Shown: positions 41,166 through 49,750, counted from the stretch's first letter. The stretch is DNA of 64,000 nucleotides from Acidimicrobiia bacterium (GCA_016871315.1 VFZE01000005.1:87764-151763); one strand, 5' to 3'. Notes: a model not told the origin generated them from the sequence alone. A program made the numbers and translations.

Positions 41166-42959
41166 TTAGTTCACCGCCACCAGGACGCGGGGCGTCCAGT
41201 TTTCTGTTCTGGCGCGCGCGGCGGCGTGAAGGGCGAAGTTGGCGGCGACACCGACGACGCCTTCCTGGTGCGGCACGTTGTACATGGGCTTGCGGGTCTC
41301 CGGATGCTCGTCGATGAACTGCTTCAACTCGTCAAGCGTCATGCCGGCCTTTTCGAGCGCTTCGGAGAATTCGCGCTTGGCTTTGTTCTTGGCTTCGCCG
41401 AGAGCCATCTGGACGCGGGAGTGAGCGTTCACTTCGCCTTCGCCGGAGGTTTCGATGGGGAGGTAGATCATGTCCTTGTATTGGCTGACGACGGCCGCCT
41501 GAGCGCCGTCGGACTGGGTGGAGGGCATGCAGCCGAATGGCTTGACGCTGAGCACCATGTGGGCGAGGCTTTTGTTGGAGTAGTAGATGTTCTTGGCGAC
41601 CTCGAGGTGGCCTTCGCCACCGCCGGCGCGGGAGTTGTAGAAGGGGTGGCCGATGCGCTGGAGCTCGTATTGATCGATCAGGTGGTGGCCGAGCGGGCCG
41701 AGGGCTTCCAGCAGCTTGTGGTATTCGCGCTTGAAGATGGCTTCGGCGAGACGGAGCTTGGCGACACGGTTGCGGTAACTCCACTCGATCTTGGCGCGCT
41801 TGCCGATGTGCCAGATAGGCGGAAGCACAGCGCCCTCCTCCAGACCTTTAAGATCGCGGAAGCGTTGAACAACCTGGTGGATCATGTAGACGATCCATGT
41901 GCCGATGGGTTCCACGACGACCTGGGCGCCTTCGCGCTCGAGGAACTTGAACATGTTGAAATTGCCGTCGCCTTCGGTGGTCTGGGCCCAGAATTCGCCG
42001 GTGATTTTGACGATGGGTTTGACGCGGAGGCGGTCGATTTCGACCTGGTTGTACATTTCACGGCAGCGTTCGAGGGAGGAGGTGAGGTCGTCGCCGGCGA
42101 GCTGATTGACGAACTTGCCGATGTATTGAGCCGTGTCCTTGAAGCCGCCAAGGAACTTGGAGAGCTTATCTTCCAGCTCCCAGGGCTTGCGGCGCGAAAA
42201 CACCTCATGCATGTAGTCCATGACGTTGTTGAGGGTTTCGTCGGTCCGGCCAGCTTCCACTTCATAGGGGCGGATGGCGTAGGCGACTTCATTGAGCACG
42301 TCGCCGCAGTTGAGCGCGTTGAGGATGCCGAGGAAGAAGTCGAGGTTCATCTCGAGGCCGGCTTCGCAGTCGGATTGAGAGAGGCCGCCGGACTGCTGGA
42401 AGAGCTGGACACGGAAGCCGTCGAAGCCTGCGTTGCGGAGCGCGAGGCGGTACTCGGCTTCATACATGCCGAAACGGCAGGGGCCGCAGGCTCCGGCGGT
42501 GAGGAAGATGTAACGGTCGATGATCTCCTGCTTGGTGAGGCCCTGTGCTTCCAGCTTTTGAAGGTATTGGACAAGATTGCCGACGGTGAAATAAGTGGGG
42601 TTGCATTGGCCGTTGTTGCCGAATTCCTTGCCGAGCTGGAAGGCGGCGACGTCGGCGGAGGGGACGATTTCGGCCTTGTAGCCGAGAGCTTCAAAAGCGC
42701 CGTGGACGAGCTTTTCGTGTTTCCAGGTGAGGCCGCCGAACAGGAGGGTGGTATGGCCGCGCTGATCCTTGGTGAAGGGGCGCTCGGCGGGCTTTTTGAA
42801 ATGGTGGCGCGGCTGAGTCTGGAGACCGGCTTCCTGCTCCAGGCGGGCGCGTTCTTCGGCCAAGCGCTCGCGGATGATCCGCTCCATGGAGTCCTCGGCG
42901 GATGCGCCAATCTGAACGAGGCCACTATTGGGGGTGGGCTGCATCGGCTGCGTGCTCAT
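41166..42959 (-). CDS. 2-hydroxyacyl-CoA dehydratase-like protein (HgdB/D-related), partner of the activase
   Basis: 597 residues. After a charged N-terminal helix (IIRERLAEERARLEQEAG) come LLFGGLTWKHEKLV, GNNGQCNPTYFTVGNLVQYL and FLTAGACGPCRFGMYEAEYRLAL, whose cysteines could ligate an Fe-S cluster. The region near MVLSVKPFGCMPSTQSDG adds another Cys motif typical of this family. In many bacteria the same sequence is fused to the activase in one protein of about 1400-1500 residues; here it is separate and precedes it by one base. A strong GGGAGG lies 5 bases before the ATG. Enzymatic role in this organism unknown. Confidence 0.85.
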   Translation of the reverse strand: MSTQPMQPTPNSGLVQIGASAEDSMERIIRERLAEERARLEQEAGLQTQPRHHFKKPAERPFTKDQRGHTTLLFGGLTWKHEKLVHGAFEALGYKAEIVPSADVAAFQLGKEFGNNGQCNPTYFTVGNLVQYLQKLEAQGLTKQEIIDRYIFLTAGACGPCRFGMYEAEYRLALRNAGFDGFRVQLFQQSGGLSQSDCEAGLEMNLDFFLGILNALNCGDVLNEVAYAIRPYEVEAGRTDETLNNVMDYMHEVFSRRKPWELEDKLSKFLGGFKDTAQYIGKFVNQLAGDDLTSSLERCREMYNQVEIDRLRVKPIVKITGEFWAQTTEGDGNFNMFKFLEREGAQVVVEPIGTWIVYMIHQVVQRFRDLKGLEEGAVLPPIWHIGKRAKIEWSYRNRVAKLRLAEAIFKREYHKLLEALGPLGHHLIDQYELQRIGHPFYNSRAGGGEGHLEVAKNIYYSNKSLAHMVLSVKPFGCMPSTQSDGAQAAVVSQYKDMIYLPIETSGEGEVNAHSRVQMALGEAKNKAKREFSEALEKAGMTLDELKQFIDEHPETRKPMYNVPHQEGVVGVAANFALHAAARARTENWTPRVLVAVN

Positions 42960-42977
42960 GATATCCTCCCGGCAAAT

Positions 42978-43001
42978 TGTTGCAACAGCATCAACAGTAT
43001 A
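42978..43001 (-). promoter_or_regulatory. Possible promoter/operator of the dehydratase-activase operon
   Basis: On the minus strand TATACT (42996-43001) resembles a -10 box. A perfect 10-base palindrome TGTTGCAACA (42978-42987) lies just downstream, where a repressor would block initiation, and GGGAGG (42965-42970) then precedes the ATG. No clear -35 was found. Confidence 0.4.
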
Positions 43002-43076
43002 CGAACTTCACTCAGGCGAATCCCGTACAGCTACACGGCTAGTACGTAGACTACGGCTCAGAAGACAGTTTGCCGG

Positions 43077-43104
43077 GGAATCTTCACTAAGAGAAGAAGA
43101 TTCC
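43077..43104. repeat. Perfect 9-base inverted repeat
   Basis: GGAATCTTC (43077-43085) and GAAGATTCC (43096-43104) with a 10-base spacer, in the divergent gap. It could be a hairpin or a dimer-binding operator; there is no T-run. Confidence 0.55.
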
Positions 43105-43341
43105 AGCGAATGGGGTTAAGGGGAGGTTGGAGTGTAGCCAGGGAGGGTGAGCGGGAGGCTGGTGATTGTGGACTTAACTGTCTGGATATCAGAGAGTTGC
43201 GGATGGTTTGGAGGGGATTGGGAGTTATTCCACCGGAAGAGCGGGGGCGGTCACGGAGGATGAAGAAGAATTTTTTCTTTGTTTGCAATAGTTTACAAAA
43301 CTGAATCGTGGGCGGGTAGAGGGGTTTGAGTAGGCTGGGGG

Positions 43342-43467
43342 TGCAGAGGGAGAGCCGCCTCGCCCCAAACGAAGTACCGCTATAAGTTCCTTCCTTGATC
43401 CCTTCCCCAAGAGCCTTCCCGCTCCGATAGCTGAGCGTAACCGCAAAAGCAGCGGACTCCCTCTGCA
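43342..43467. repeat. Long-range 11-base inverted repeat upstream of the pentapeptide gene
   Basis: TGCAGAGGGAG (43342-43352) is perfectly complementary to CTCCCTCTGCA (43457-43467), 104 bases apart, ending 49 bases before the pentapeptide-gene ATG. Such pairing could close a structured 5' leader RNA; no known riboswitch class is recognised. Confidence 0.45.
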
Positions 43468-43516
43468 ACCTAAGATCCGCGTGCCCGGCACCGATAAGGG
43501 AAAGGGAAGCAAATCG

Positions 43517-44473
43517 ATGGGATTCCTACAGCAAGACGAAGTGAAGACGGAAGATAGATCGTGGATGACGCCGGAGGAGAAAGCGCACTATAAGCTGCTG
43601 ACGCAGCATGCGGCATGGCTGGACAGCAAGCCGAACGGGGTACGTGCAAACCTGACGGGGTCGACGTTCAGCGAAGTGCATTGGGTAAAGGCGAGGCTGT
43701 CGAAAGCAATCCTGACGAACAGCACGTGGGTTTCGGCGACACTGACGGAGGCGGATTTGTCCGGTGCGGAACTGGCGCAAGCGGATTTCCGAGGGGCGAC
43801 GTTGAACCGGGTGGATTTTTCGGGAGCCGACTTAGAGCAGGCGCAGTTGCAGCAATGCTGGCTGCAAGGGGCGAATTTTTCCGAAGCGCGGATATCGGGT
43901 GCGTCCTTTGCGGGATCGCGGATGGATGAATCGAGGTGGCTGGAGGCGGTGCTAAGCCAGTGCGAATTTCCGGAAGCGGAATTGAGGGCGGCGGCGTTGA
44001 ACCAGGCACGTCTATTCGGTTGCAACTTCAGCGGGGCGGTGCTGGACAGGGCGAACTTTTACAATGCCCGTGTGCAGATGTGCCGTTTTTTCCAGGCGAA
44101 GCTGCAAGAGTCGCACATGACGAATGGACAGTTTCAGGACTGCGAGTTCACGCAGGCGGATCTTTCGGAAGCGCGGTTCAACCGGGCCGATCTGACGCGG
44201 GCACAGCTGATCCGGGCCAATCTGCACCTGTGCGACTTGAGACAGGCGAAGTTGAGCGGGGCGGATTTGTACGGGGCGGATTTGCGAGGGGCGCGGCTGG
44301 GAGAGGCGGTGTTGATGGGGGCCGATTTTCGAGACGCGAACCTGCGAGGCGCCAAGGAACTGACCTCGGATCAACTGGGCTCGGCGCGGACGGATCAGAC
44401 GACGATCCTGCCAAACGGGACGCCAGGGCCGTACATCCGGCGTTCGGGAGCCGAACGCCCTGCGATGCGGTAG
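43517..44473 (+). CDS. Pentapeptide-repeat protein
   Basis: 318 residues from the ATG at 43517, which has GGGAAG seven bases upstream; a GTG at 43481 is less likely. After about 45 residues of acidic/helical N-terminus (WMTPEEKAHYKLLTQH) the chain is a continuous A(D/N)LXX pentapeptide array (ADLSGAELAQADFRGATL, ADLEQAQL, ADLYGADLRGARL) to about residue 290, forming a right-handed quadrilateral beta-helix. It has no signal peptide. Some such proteins mimic DNA and protect gyrase, but most have no known role; nothing here ties this one to a target. Confidence 0.9.
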   Translation: MGFLQQDEVKTEDRSWMTPEEKAHYKLLTQHAAWLDSKPNGVRANLTGSTFSEVHWVKARLSKAILTNSTWVSATLTEADLSGAELAQADFRGATLNRVDFSGADLEQAQLQQCWLQGANFSEARISGASFAGSRMDESRWLEAVLSQCEFPEAELRAAALNQARLFGCNFSGAVLDRANFYNARVQMCRFFQAKLQESHMTNGQFQDCEFTQADLSEARFNRADLTRAQLIRANLHLCDLRQAKLSGADLYGADLRGARLGEAVLMGADFRDANLRGAKELTSDQLGSARTDQTTILPNGTPGPYIRRSGAERPAMR

Positions 44474-44487
44474 AGCTTCAGAGTAAC

Positions 44488-44570
44488 AGCCCGCAAAACG
44501 GAGCTCGTTCCGGCGCGGAAGCCGACTGTTCCTCAGGTGTATTGAGGGCCGGAACGGCCCTTTGCGGGCT
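44488..44570. terminator. Nested inverted repeats between convergent genes
   Basis: An outer stem AGCCCGCAAA (44488-44497) pairs perfectly with TTTGCGGGCT (44561-44570). It encloses GTTCCGGC (44507-44514) pairing with GCCGGAAC (44548-44555). A competing local hairpin GGGCC/GGCCC (44546-44560) is followed by TTT. The layout between two convergent genes fits a bidirectional terminator; the right arm touches the stop of the acyltransferase gene. Confidence 0.55.
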
Positions 44571-45684
44571 AGTCGGTTTCCACCTGCATGCGGCGCTGGA
44601 GCGGCGCCGGGAGCATCACTTTGACTTCATTCCAGCGGGTCTTGATGGTGGACAGCGCGACCATCGAGAGGATCACAATGACAGCCACGATGACGGTTTG
44701 GGAAACGCTGAGGTTTTCCTTCCACATCCAAAACCAGCGGCCGTAAACCATCTCCGTGTGCACCCAATAAACCAGCAGCGAAGTGGTGCCGATCTGACAG
44801 AGCCAGCTCCATTTTTCCTTGACCACGTAAGTGTGCCAGAGGTAGCCGAAGGAGAGCATGAGCAGAATGACGCCGGTCTTCATGAAGATGAGCGCTGGGG
44901 AGTTGAGCCAGAATTCGGAGTTGGAGTAGATGGAATAGGGCAGGTTGGAGGTGTACAGGCCGCCGAGGACGAGGCAGAAGCCGGCGAGGGCGCCCCATTG
45001 CATGATGCGCTCGGTTTGTTCGGGCTTGGCGAGGCGGAGAATGCTACCGGCGCTCATGCCGAAGGCGAGGAAGCTGGCCCAGGGAAAGAAGCTGAAGGTG
45101 ACGTAGTCGGGAGCGAGGTAGGCTTTGAGGAGGGCGGGGACGCTGTTCCAGCTGAGGGCGGAAACCAGGGGAGAGGCGGCGGCGATGGTGAGTCCAAGCA
45201 CGGCGCAATGGCGGATGCGGTCGGCGGTGGAGAAGACCGACATAATGGACATGACGGCGATGGCGAGGCCCATGCTGTTGAGGATGTCGACGCGGAGAAG
45301 ATCGGAGAGCTTGGAACTGGGCAGTCCGAAGGCCCACATCTGGAGGCGGAAGGCGAAGGCGAGTGCAAAGAGGTATCCGGCGCGGCGAAGCGCGGTGGTG
45401 ACGCGCTCAAGCGGGGCGAGGTTCCTGCGCTCGACCGAGTGCATGAGAAAGGCGAGCGTAACGCCGGTGAGGAAGAGAAAGATGGCCGGGGGCATGCCGC
45501 CGACGAATTGGGACAGGATGTAGGGGGAACCGTCGCGGAACTCCTTGGCGGTGAAGGAGTGGAACACGTGGCCCTGAAGCATGATGGCGGCGGCGAGGCC
45601 GCGGGTCCAATCCAGGTATCCAAGCCGTGAGGTGTTGGCCTTGTTGATCTTTTCAGGTACTGCCTTGTTTTCCATTACTCTCAT
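44569..45684 (-). CDS. Membrane acyltransferase (HGSNAT/YeiB-like, DUF1624 type)
   Basis: 371 residues with about ten membrane helices. The N-terminal signature YLDWTRGLAAAIMLQGHVFHSF carries the helix-1 motif of heparan-glucosaminide N-acetyltransferase-like proteins (acidic-Trp-x-R-G, then conserved His). GGMPPAIFLFLTGVTLAFLMH and a C-terminal SWLCQIGTTSLLVYWVHTEMVYG complete the family pattern. It probably moves an acyl group across the inner membrane onto a cell-envelope glycan or lipid. An ATG three codons downstream is an equally good start. It follows the LolA-like gene by 8 bases. Confidence 0.82.
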   Translation of the reverse strand: MRVMENKAVPEKINKANTSRLGYLDWTRGLAAAIMLQGHVFHSFTAKEFRDGSPYILSQFVGGMPPAIFLFLTGVTLAFLMHSVERRNLAPLERVTTALRRAGYLFALAFAFRLQMWAFGLPSSKLSDLLRVDILNSMGLAIAVMSIMSVFSTADRIRHCAVLGLTIAAASPLVSALSWNSVPALLKAYLAPDYVTFSFFPWASFLAFGMSAGSILRLAKPEQTERIMQWGALAGFCLVLGGLYTSNLPYSIYSNSEFWLNSPALIFMKTGVILLMLSFGYLWHTYVVKEKWSWLCQIGTTSLLVYWVHTEMVYGRWFWMWKENLSVSQTVIVAVIVILSMVALSTIKTRWNEVKVMLPAPLQRRMQVETD

Positions 45685-45692
45685 TTCTCAGG

Positions 45693-46382
45693 TTATTTTG
45701 CGGGGAACTCGCGCTTCACGTTGGCCGGCAGTTTGAGTTGCAGCGCGGCGGGGGTGAGCGGAGGATTCCATTTGATGCCGCTGTACTCGATGAGGGTGTA
45801 ATCGCCGGATTTCTGATAAAACTTTTGGCGGACCGGGAAGCCTTCGGTGTCGTGGACCCAGAGTTCGACTTTTTTGAGATGCTCGCCGAGCTGCGGGGAG
45901 CGCGGGGTGAGCTCCAGTCGGGCGGCTTTGTAGGCGCCGACGGTCTCCTGTCCGATCAACTTAATGTTGTAGCTGCGTGAGAGCTCCCTGCCGGAGGTAC
46001 CGAAGCCGAGCAGGAGGAATTGATCGACGAGGGAGCGGTGTTTGCCGAGGTCGTATTCGTGAACGGTCTGGGTTTTTGGGTAGTAGAGTTCCGCCTTCCG
46101 TCCGATGAAGGCGACCGAGGTGGTGTCAGGCTCGAGGAATTCAATGAGCATGCGGAGGTCGCCCTTTTTCACGCGCAGCATCCGGACCGTTCCGAGCTCC
46201 TCGCTGCTGTCGTTGATGACGGCGGTGTGGGTGATGCGCTTAAGTCCGGCGGTCATGGACTGGAAGGTATCCGAGGTTGCGTCGAGGCGCGCGAGCACGG
46301 CGGCGAGGTTGCCGTTGGCGGAGGCGGCAACCGGCAACAGGGCGATAGTGAGCGAACAGCTGAGGATTCTCATCGCGGTCAT
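45693..46382 (-). CDS. LolA-like outer-membrane lipoprotein-sorting protein
   Basis: 229 residues with a signal peptide (MRILSCSLTIALLPVAASA). The mature chain has the half-barrel pattern of LolA/LolB-fold proteins: LDATSDTFQSMTAGLKRITH, VRMLRVKKGDLRMLIEFLEP, IGRKAELYYPKTQTVHEYDL and VELWVHDTEGFPVRQKFYQ. It likely carries lipoprotein or lipid between membranes. Members of this variant are common beside acyltransferases and exporters, and here it lies 18 bases downstream of a small membrane protein and 8 bases before the acyltransferase. Confidence 0.83.
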   Translation of the reverse strand: MTAMRILSCSLTIALLPVAASANGNLAAVLARLDATSDTFQSMTAGLKRITHTAVINDSSEELGTVRMLRVKKGDLRMLIEFLEPDTTSVAFIGRKAELYYPKTQTVHEYDLGKHRSLVDQFLLLGFGTSGRELSRSYNIKLIGQETVGAYKAARLELTPRSPQLGEHLKKVELWVHDTEGFPVRQKFYQKSGDYTLIEYSGIKWNPPLTPAALQLKLPANVKREFPAK

Positions 46383-46400
46383 CTTAAAAGGCGGAAATAG

Positions 46401-46766
46401 TCAGGGCTTGGTATACACCATGTAGCCGCGAATTTCCTTTTCCTCGTCAAAAACCGGCTCCACGCGGCTGACCACGCGGTTCTTGCCTCCGGCCTGCGAA
46501 TGGACGAGATTGCTGACGGCGTCGTTCCAGTCGCTGTGCTTCAAACCACTGAGCAACTCGGGTTCGACATAAAACACACTGGCTCCGTGCTCGGCGGGAA
46601 CCATAACGATGTTTTTGGGCTTGGGCTGGTCGCGAAAGACGCCGCGGGGAACCAGAAAGATGAATGCAAGGATGAGACCGACCATGACGTCGTACTGCCA
46701 GCTAGCGCGGGGGTAATCCCACCATATGAAGCGCTTCAGCCCGTTCCAGAAGCCGCCGCTTTCCAT
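46401..46766 (-). CDS. Small single-pass membrane protein of unknown function
   Basis: 121 residues. FIWWDYPRASWQYDVMVGLI precedes one membrane helix (LILAFIFLVPRGVF). The soluble tail has NIVMVPAEHGASVFYVEPEL and a basic GGKNRVVSRVEPVFDEEKEIRG strand ending in VYTKP. First gene of the cluster with LolA-like and acyltransferase proteins; I know no named family. Confidence 0.65.
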   Translation of the reverse strand: MESGGFWNGLKRFIWWDYPRASWQYDVMVGLILAFIFLVPRGVFRDQPKPKNIVMVPAEHGASVFYVEPELLSGLKHSDWNDAVSNLVHSQAGGKNRVVSRVEPVFDEEKEIRGYMVYTKP

Positions 46767-46794
46767 CCCATTGATTGTAGCATGTGAATACGGC

Positions 46795-48096
46795 TCAGGC
46801 GGTTAGCGCCATGACGGACTGGAGGAGGACGTCGGCGCCGCGTGCGCAGTCGGCCCAATCGGTGAACTCGCGCGGGGAGTGGGAGATGCCGCCGCGGCTG
46901 GGAACGAAGATCATGCCCATGGGGAACAGTTGAGCCATCATTTGTGCGTCGTGACCGGCGCCGCTGGGCATATGCATGGTGGGAAGGCCGAGGCTTTTGG
47001 CGCTGGACTGGATAACGTCCTGAATGGCGGGCGTGGCAAGCGCGGCTTCGTGGTGAACTTTGTTTTCGAGTTTGATGCGGACGCCGGATTCGGCGGCGAT
47101 GCGGGCGGCCTGTTCGCGGATGCGCTCGGCGATGCGAAGGAGCTTTTCCGCGGAGAGGTCGCGAAGCTCGATGGAGTGGCGGACGCGGCCGGGGATGACG
47201 TTCGGGGCGTTGGGGTGGACTTCGAAATGGCCGACGGTGCCGACCTGGCGGCCGGGCTCGCCGGTGACGGCGTGGCGGACGGCGAGGACAAGTTTGGAGG
47301 CGGCGATGAGAGCGTCCTGGCGTTCGGGCATCGGCGTGGTGCCGGCGTGGTTGGCGAAGCCTTCCACTTCAACTTCATAGCGGTCAACGGCGACGATGCC
47401 GTCGACAACGCCGATGGGGAGCTTTTCCTTTTCCAGCGTACCGCCCTGTTCGATGTGGAGTTCGAGGTAGGCGTGGTAGGCGCCTGGGGCGATGCGGGCT
47501 TCCTCGATGCGATCCGGACGGCCGCCGATGCGGCGGATGGCTTCCGATTTCTTGAGGCCGCCCGAGGTGTGTTCGAGCTCGCCGGGTTCGAGTTTGCCGG
47601 CGGCGGCGCGGCTGCCGTTGAGGCTGCGTCCGGCGAAGGTGGCCTCTTCGCAGGCCCAGACGACGGCCTCAAGAGAACGGCGCGTGGTGATATTACGGGT
47701 GTGGAGTAAGTGGAGAATTTCGATGGATGCAAGGGAGCCGAGGTCGCCGTCGAAGTTGCCGCCGCTGGGGACCGAGTCGATGTGGGAACCGATGAGGAGC
47801 GGGGGAAGCGAGGGGTCGGCGCCGGAGCGGCGGGCGAAGAGGTTGCCCGCGGCGTCGATGCGCGGCTGAGCGCCGGCGAGGGTGATAAGGCGCATGAGGA
47901 GCGCGCGGCCGGCGAGGTCGGCGTCTGAGTAGCCGAGGCGGCTGACACCGTCTTCAAAGCGGCCGCCGGGCGGGCGCCCGTGGAGGGAGAGGGTTTCGAT
48001 GTGAGTGCGCAGGCGGGCGGCATCGATGCGCAGCGCGGGTTGGGCGAATGCGGCACCCGCGGCGGCGCACAGAAACTGACCCCGGGTGAGAGGCAT
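46795..48096 (-). CDS. M20-family Zn-dependent amidohydrolase (N-carbamoyl-L-amino acid / allantoate hydrolase type)
   Basis: 433 residues from the ATG at 48094-48096, where a Tat/Sec-like leader starts (MPLTRGQFLCAAAGAAFAQ); a longer frame would overlap the FmdB gene. Metal-site motifs: IGSHIDSVPSGGNFDGDLG, WACEEATFAGRSLNGSRA, LELHIEQGGTLE, NHAGTTPMPERQDA, NVIPGRVRHSIELRDLS and the final GAGHDAQMMA. These match the HyuC/AllC group, which hydrolyse N-carbamoyl amino acids or ureido acids. The leader implies a periplasmic enzyme. It follows the FmdB gene by 7 bases. Confidence 0.9.
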   Translation of the reverse strand: MPLTRGQFLCAAAGAAFAQPALRIDAARLRTHIETLSLHGRPPGGRFEDGVSRLGYSDADLAGRALLMRLITLAGAQPRIDAAGNLFARRSGADPSLPPLLIGSHIDSVPSGGNFDGDLGSLASIEILHLLHTRNITTRRSLEAVVWACEEATFAGRSLNGSRAAAGKLEPGELEHTSGGLKKSEAIRRIGGRPDRIEEARIAPGAYHAYLELHIEQGGTLEKEKLPIGVVDGIVAVDRYEVEVEGFANHAGTTPMPERQDALIAASKLVLAVRHAVTGEPGRQVGTVGHFEVHPNAPNVIPGRVRHSIELRDLSAEKLLRIAERIREQAARIAAESGVRIKLENKVHHEAALATPAIQDVIQSSAKSLGLPTMHMPSGAGHDAQMMAQLFPMGMIFVPSRGGISHSPREFTDWADCARGADVLLQSVMALTA

Positions 48097-48103
48097 GGGC
48101 GGC

Positions 48104-48406
48104 TCAGTCTTTTTTGGTGGAAGTAGTGGAGGCGGTGGAGGCGGCCGGAGTGGAGTCCGCGGATTTCTTGGAGCTATCGGAGCCGGTTTTCTCTTCCGAG
48201 GAGGCGGTCTTCTTCTCGCCACCGCCGGAGCGGGCGTAATCGGTGATATACCAGCCGCTGCCCTTGAACTGAAGAGCGGGGGCGGAAAGAAGGCGGCTGA
48301 CTGGCCCGCCACAGCCCTCATGAACCTCAAGCGGGCTGTCGGAGAACTTCTGCATCACTTCAAAAACCTGGCCGCAGGAGCGGCACTCGTAATCATACAG
48401 AGGCAT
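48104..48406 (-). CDS. FmdB-family zinc ribbon protein
   Basis: 100 residues. The N-terminal FmdB zinc ribbon reads MPLYDYECRSCGQVFEVMQK, then LEVHEGCGGPVSRLLSAP, with the final LQFKGSGWYITDYA of the family. The second ligand pair is H-E-G-C where many relatives have C-P-x-C, so the site would be three Cys and one His. The rest is a low-complexity Ser/Thr/Lys tail. Role unknown; it may bind nucleic acid. It lies between the S41 homologue (21 bases) and the M20 hydrolase. Confidence 0.9.
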   Translation of the reverse strand: MPLYDYECRSCGQVFEVMQKFSDSPLEVHEGCGGPVSRLLSAPALQFKGSGWYITDYARSGGGEKKTASSEEKTGSDSSKKSADSTPAASTASTTSTKKD

Positions 48407-48427
48407 TGTTGCTTCCCCTAGAGAATT

Positions 48428-49750
48428 TTATTGTTTCGGCGGCGGCGGACCAACCAGAGGAGGGCTGCGCTGGATACGCTCGCGGCGCTCGTTTTCCTGC
48501 TGCTGGGCGGCTTGTTCGGCGCGCTTGTTGTCCTCGGCGGCGGAGGCTTCCAGACCGATGGTGAGCACTTCGATCGCCTTTTGGAGAGTCTTGTCCTGAT
48601 CGGGCTTCGGCTCGGGCGGAGCCAGGATAGGCGGAGCGTCTTCATCGTCTTCGGAGGGTTCGGCTTCGGCGACCGGGGCCGAGGGAGTCACTGCGTTATC
48701 CTGAATTGCCTTGCCTGCCGGCGAGTAGAATTTGGCGGTGGAGAGAATCACGGCGGCGCCGTCTTCCAAGGTAAGAGCCTTTCTGAGGGCGGCATTCCCA
48801 TAGGTGCGTTCGCCGACGACTTCGGCGCGCTTGTTATCGAGGAGAGCGGCGGCGGCGACTTCGGCGCCACCGGCGGTGCCACGGTTGGTGATGACGACCA
48901 TGGGCAGCTTCCAGAGAGTGGTCTCCGCGGAGGCTTGAGACTCTTCGCGGCTGACCTTCTGGCCGAGGAGGTAGGTGATGAGTCCCTTATCGAGGAAAAG
49001 GTCGGCAAGGGCGATGCCTTCTTCCGGCGCGCCGCTGGCATTGCCGCGCAGATCGAGGACGAGTTTTTTTGCTCCCTGTTTGGCGAGGTCGCGCAGGCCG
49101 GCCGCGGCTTCCTTGACCTTCCCTTTTTCGAGAGAAGCGAGCTGGAGGTAGCCGAATTCCCCGGGCAGCATTTTGGCGGAGGCAGGCGGATATTGGATGG
49201 GGGCACGGACGAGGGAGATTTGCTGCGCATCGGTGCCGCGGCGCCATCGCAGGACGGTCATGTCGACCTTGGTGCCGGGATCGCCGGCGAGCAACATCTC
49301 GGCGTATGCAAGCGGCATGTCGCGTGTGCTGACGTTATTAATTGTCTCCAGCACATCGCCGGTGGAGAGGCCGAGAATGGCGGCCGGGGAGCCAGGGATG
49401 GAATCGACGACGCCCACGTAGCCGATGCGGCGGGCGAGGATCAAGCCGACGCCGGCTTTGGATGTTTCCTTGGATTTCAGATAGGCCTTATACTGTTCCG
49501 GGCTGAGGTAGCTGGCGTAAGGATCGATGGCCTCCAGCATACCGTTGAGAGCGCCGAGGGTGACATTCTTCATGTCGGGCTCTTCGACGTAGTCGCTCTT
49601 AATGCGCGAGATGACCTCGGCGAAAACGGCGAAATGGCGGTAGGCATCCTCGGCGGCATTGCCGCGGCCGAGCACCATGCCGAGCATCAAGACCACCAGC
49701 AGGCAGGTGGAAGCGCTCACGATCGCAAATTGAAAACGCCGGTTCTTCAT
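48428..49750 (-). CDS. S41 (C-terminal processing) peptidase homologue lacking the catalytic Ser and Lys
   Basis: 440 residues. A membrane anchor (residues 9-29) is followed by the S41 N-terminal helices, a PDZ domain (about 98-175; VGLILARRIGYVGVVDS, GDVLETINN) and the S41 core (LPGEFGYLQLASL, LVLDLRGNASG). The strand that should read TASASE reads TAGGAE, placing Ala296 at the nucleophile; the Lys of GKG is Asn319 (GERTYGNAALR). It therefore probably lacks CtpA-type proteolysis and may act as a binding or scaffold protein. The last 80 residues are Pro/Glu/Lys-rich with a coiled coil (EDNKRAEQAAQQQENERR). First gene before FmdB and M20 hydrolase genes. Confidence 0.88.
   Translation of the reverse strand: MKNRRFQFAIVSASTCLLVVLMLGMVLGRGNAAEDAYRHFAVFAEVISRIKSDYVEEPDMKNVTLGALNGMLEAIDPYASYLSPEQYKAYLKSKETSKAGVGLILARRIGYVGVVDSIPGSPAAILGLSTGDVLETINNVSTRDMPLAYAEMLLAGDPGTKVDMTVLRWRRGTDAQQISLVRAPIQYPPASAKMLPGEFGYLQLASLEKGKVKEAAAGLRDLAKQGAKKLVLDLRGNASGAPEEGIALADLFLDKGLITYLLGQKVSREESQASAETTLWKLPMVVITNRGTAGGAEVAAAALLDNKRAEVVGERTYGNAALRKALTLEDGAAVILSTAKFYSPAGKAIQDNAVTPSAPVAEAEPSEDDEDAPPILAPPEPKPDQDKTLQKAIEVLTIGLEASAAEDNKRAEQAAQQQENERRERIQRSPPLVGPPPPKQ

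Larger units (their letters stand above)
42960..43516. other. Non-coding stretch with inverted repeats between divergent genes
   Basis: About 560 bases with no credible gene. It contains a -10-like box and palindrome upstream of the dehydratase gene, a perfect 9-base hairpin (43077-43104), an AT-rich patch near 43260-43300, and a long-range inverted repeat (43342-43352 with 43457-43467). The pentapeptide-repeat gene follows. Confidence 0.55.

Noticed and set aside
43517..44473. Tandem DNA repeat or CRISPR-like array
   Set aside because: The periodicity is at the protein level (pentapeptide repeats) with variable codons; there are no identical spaced repeats.
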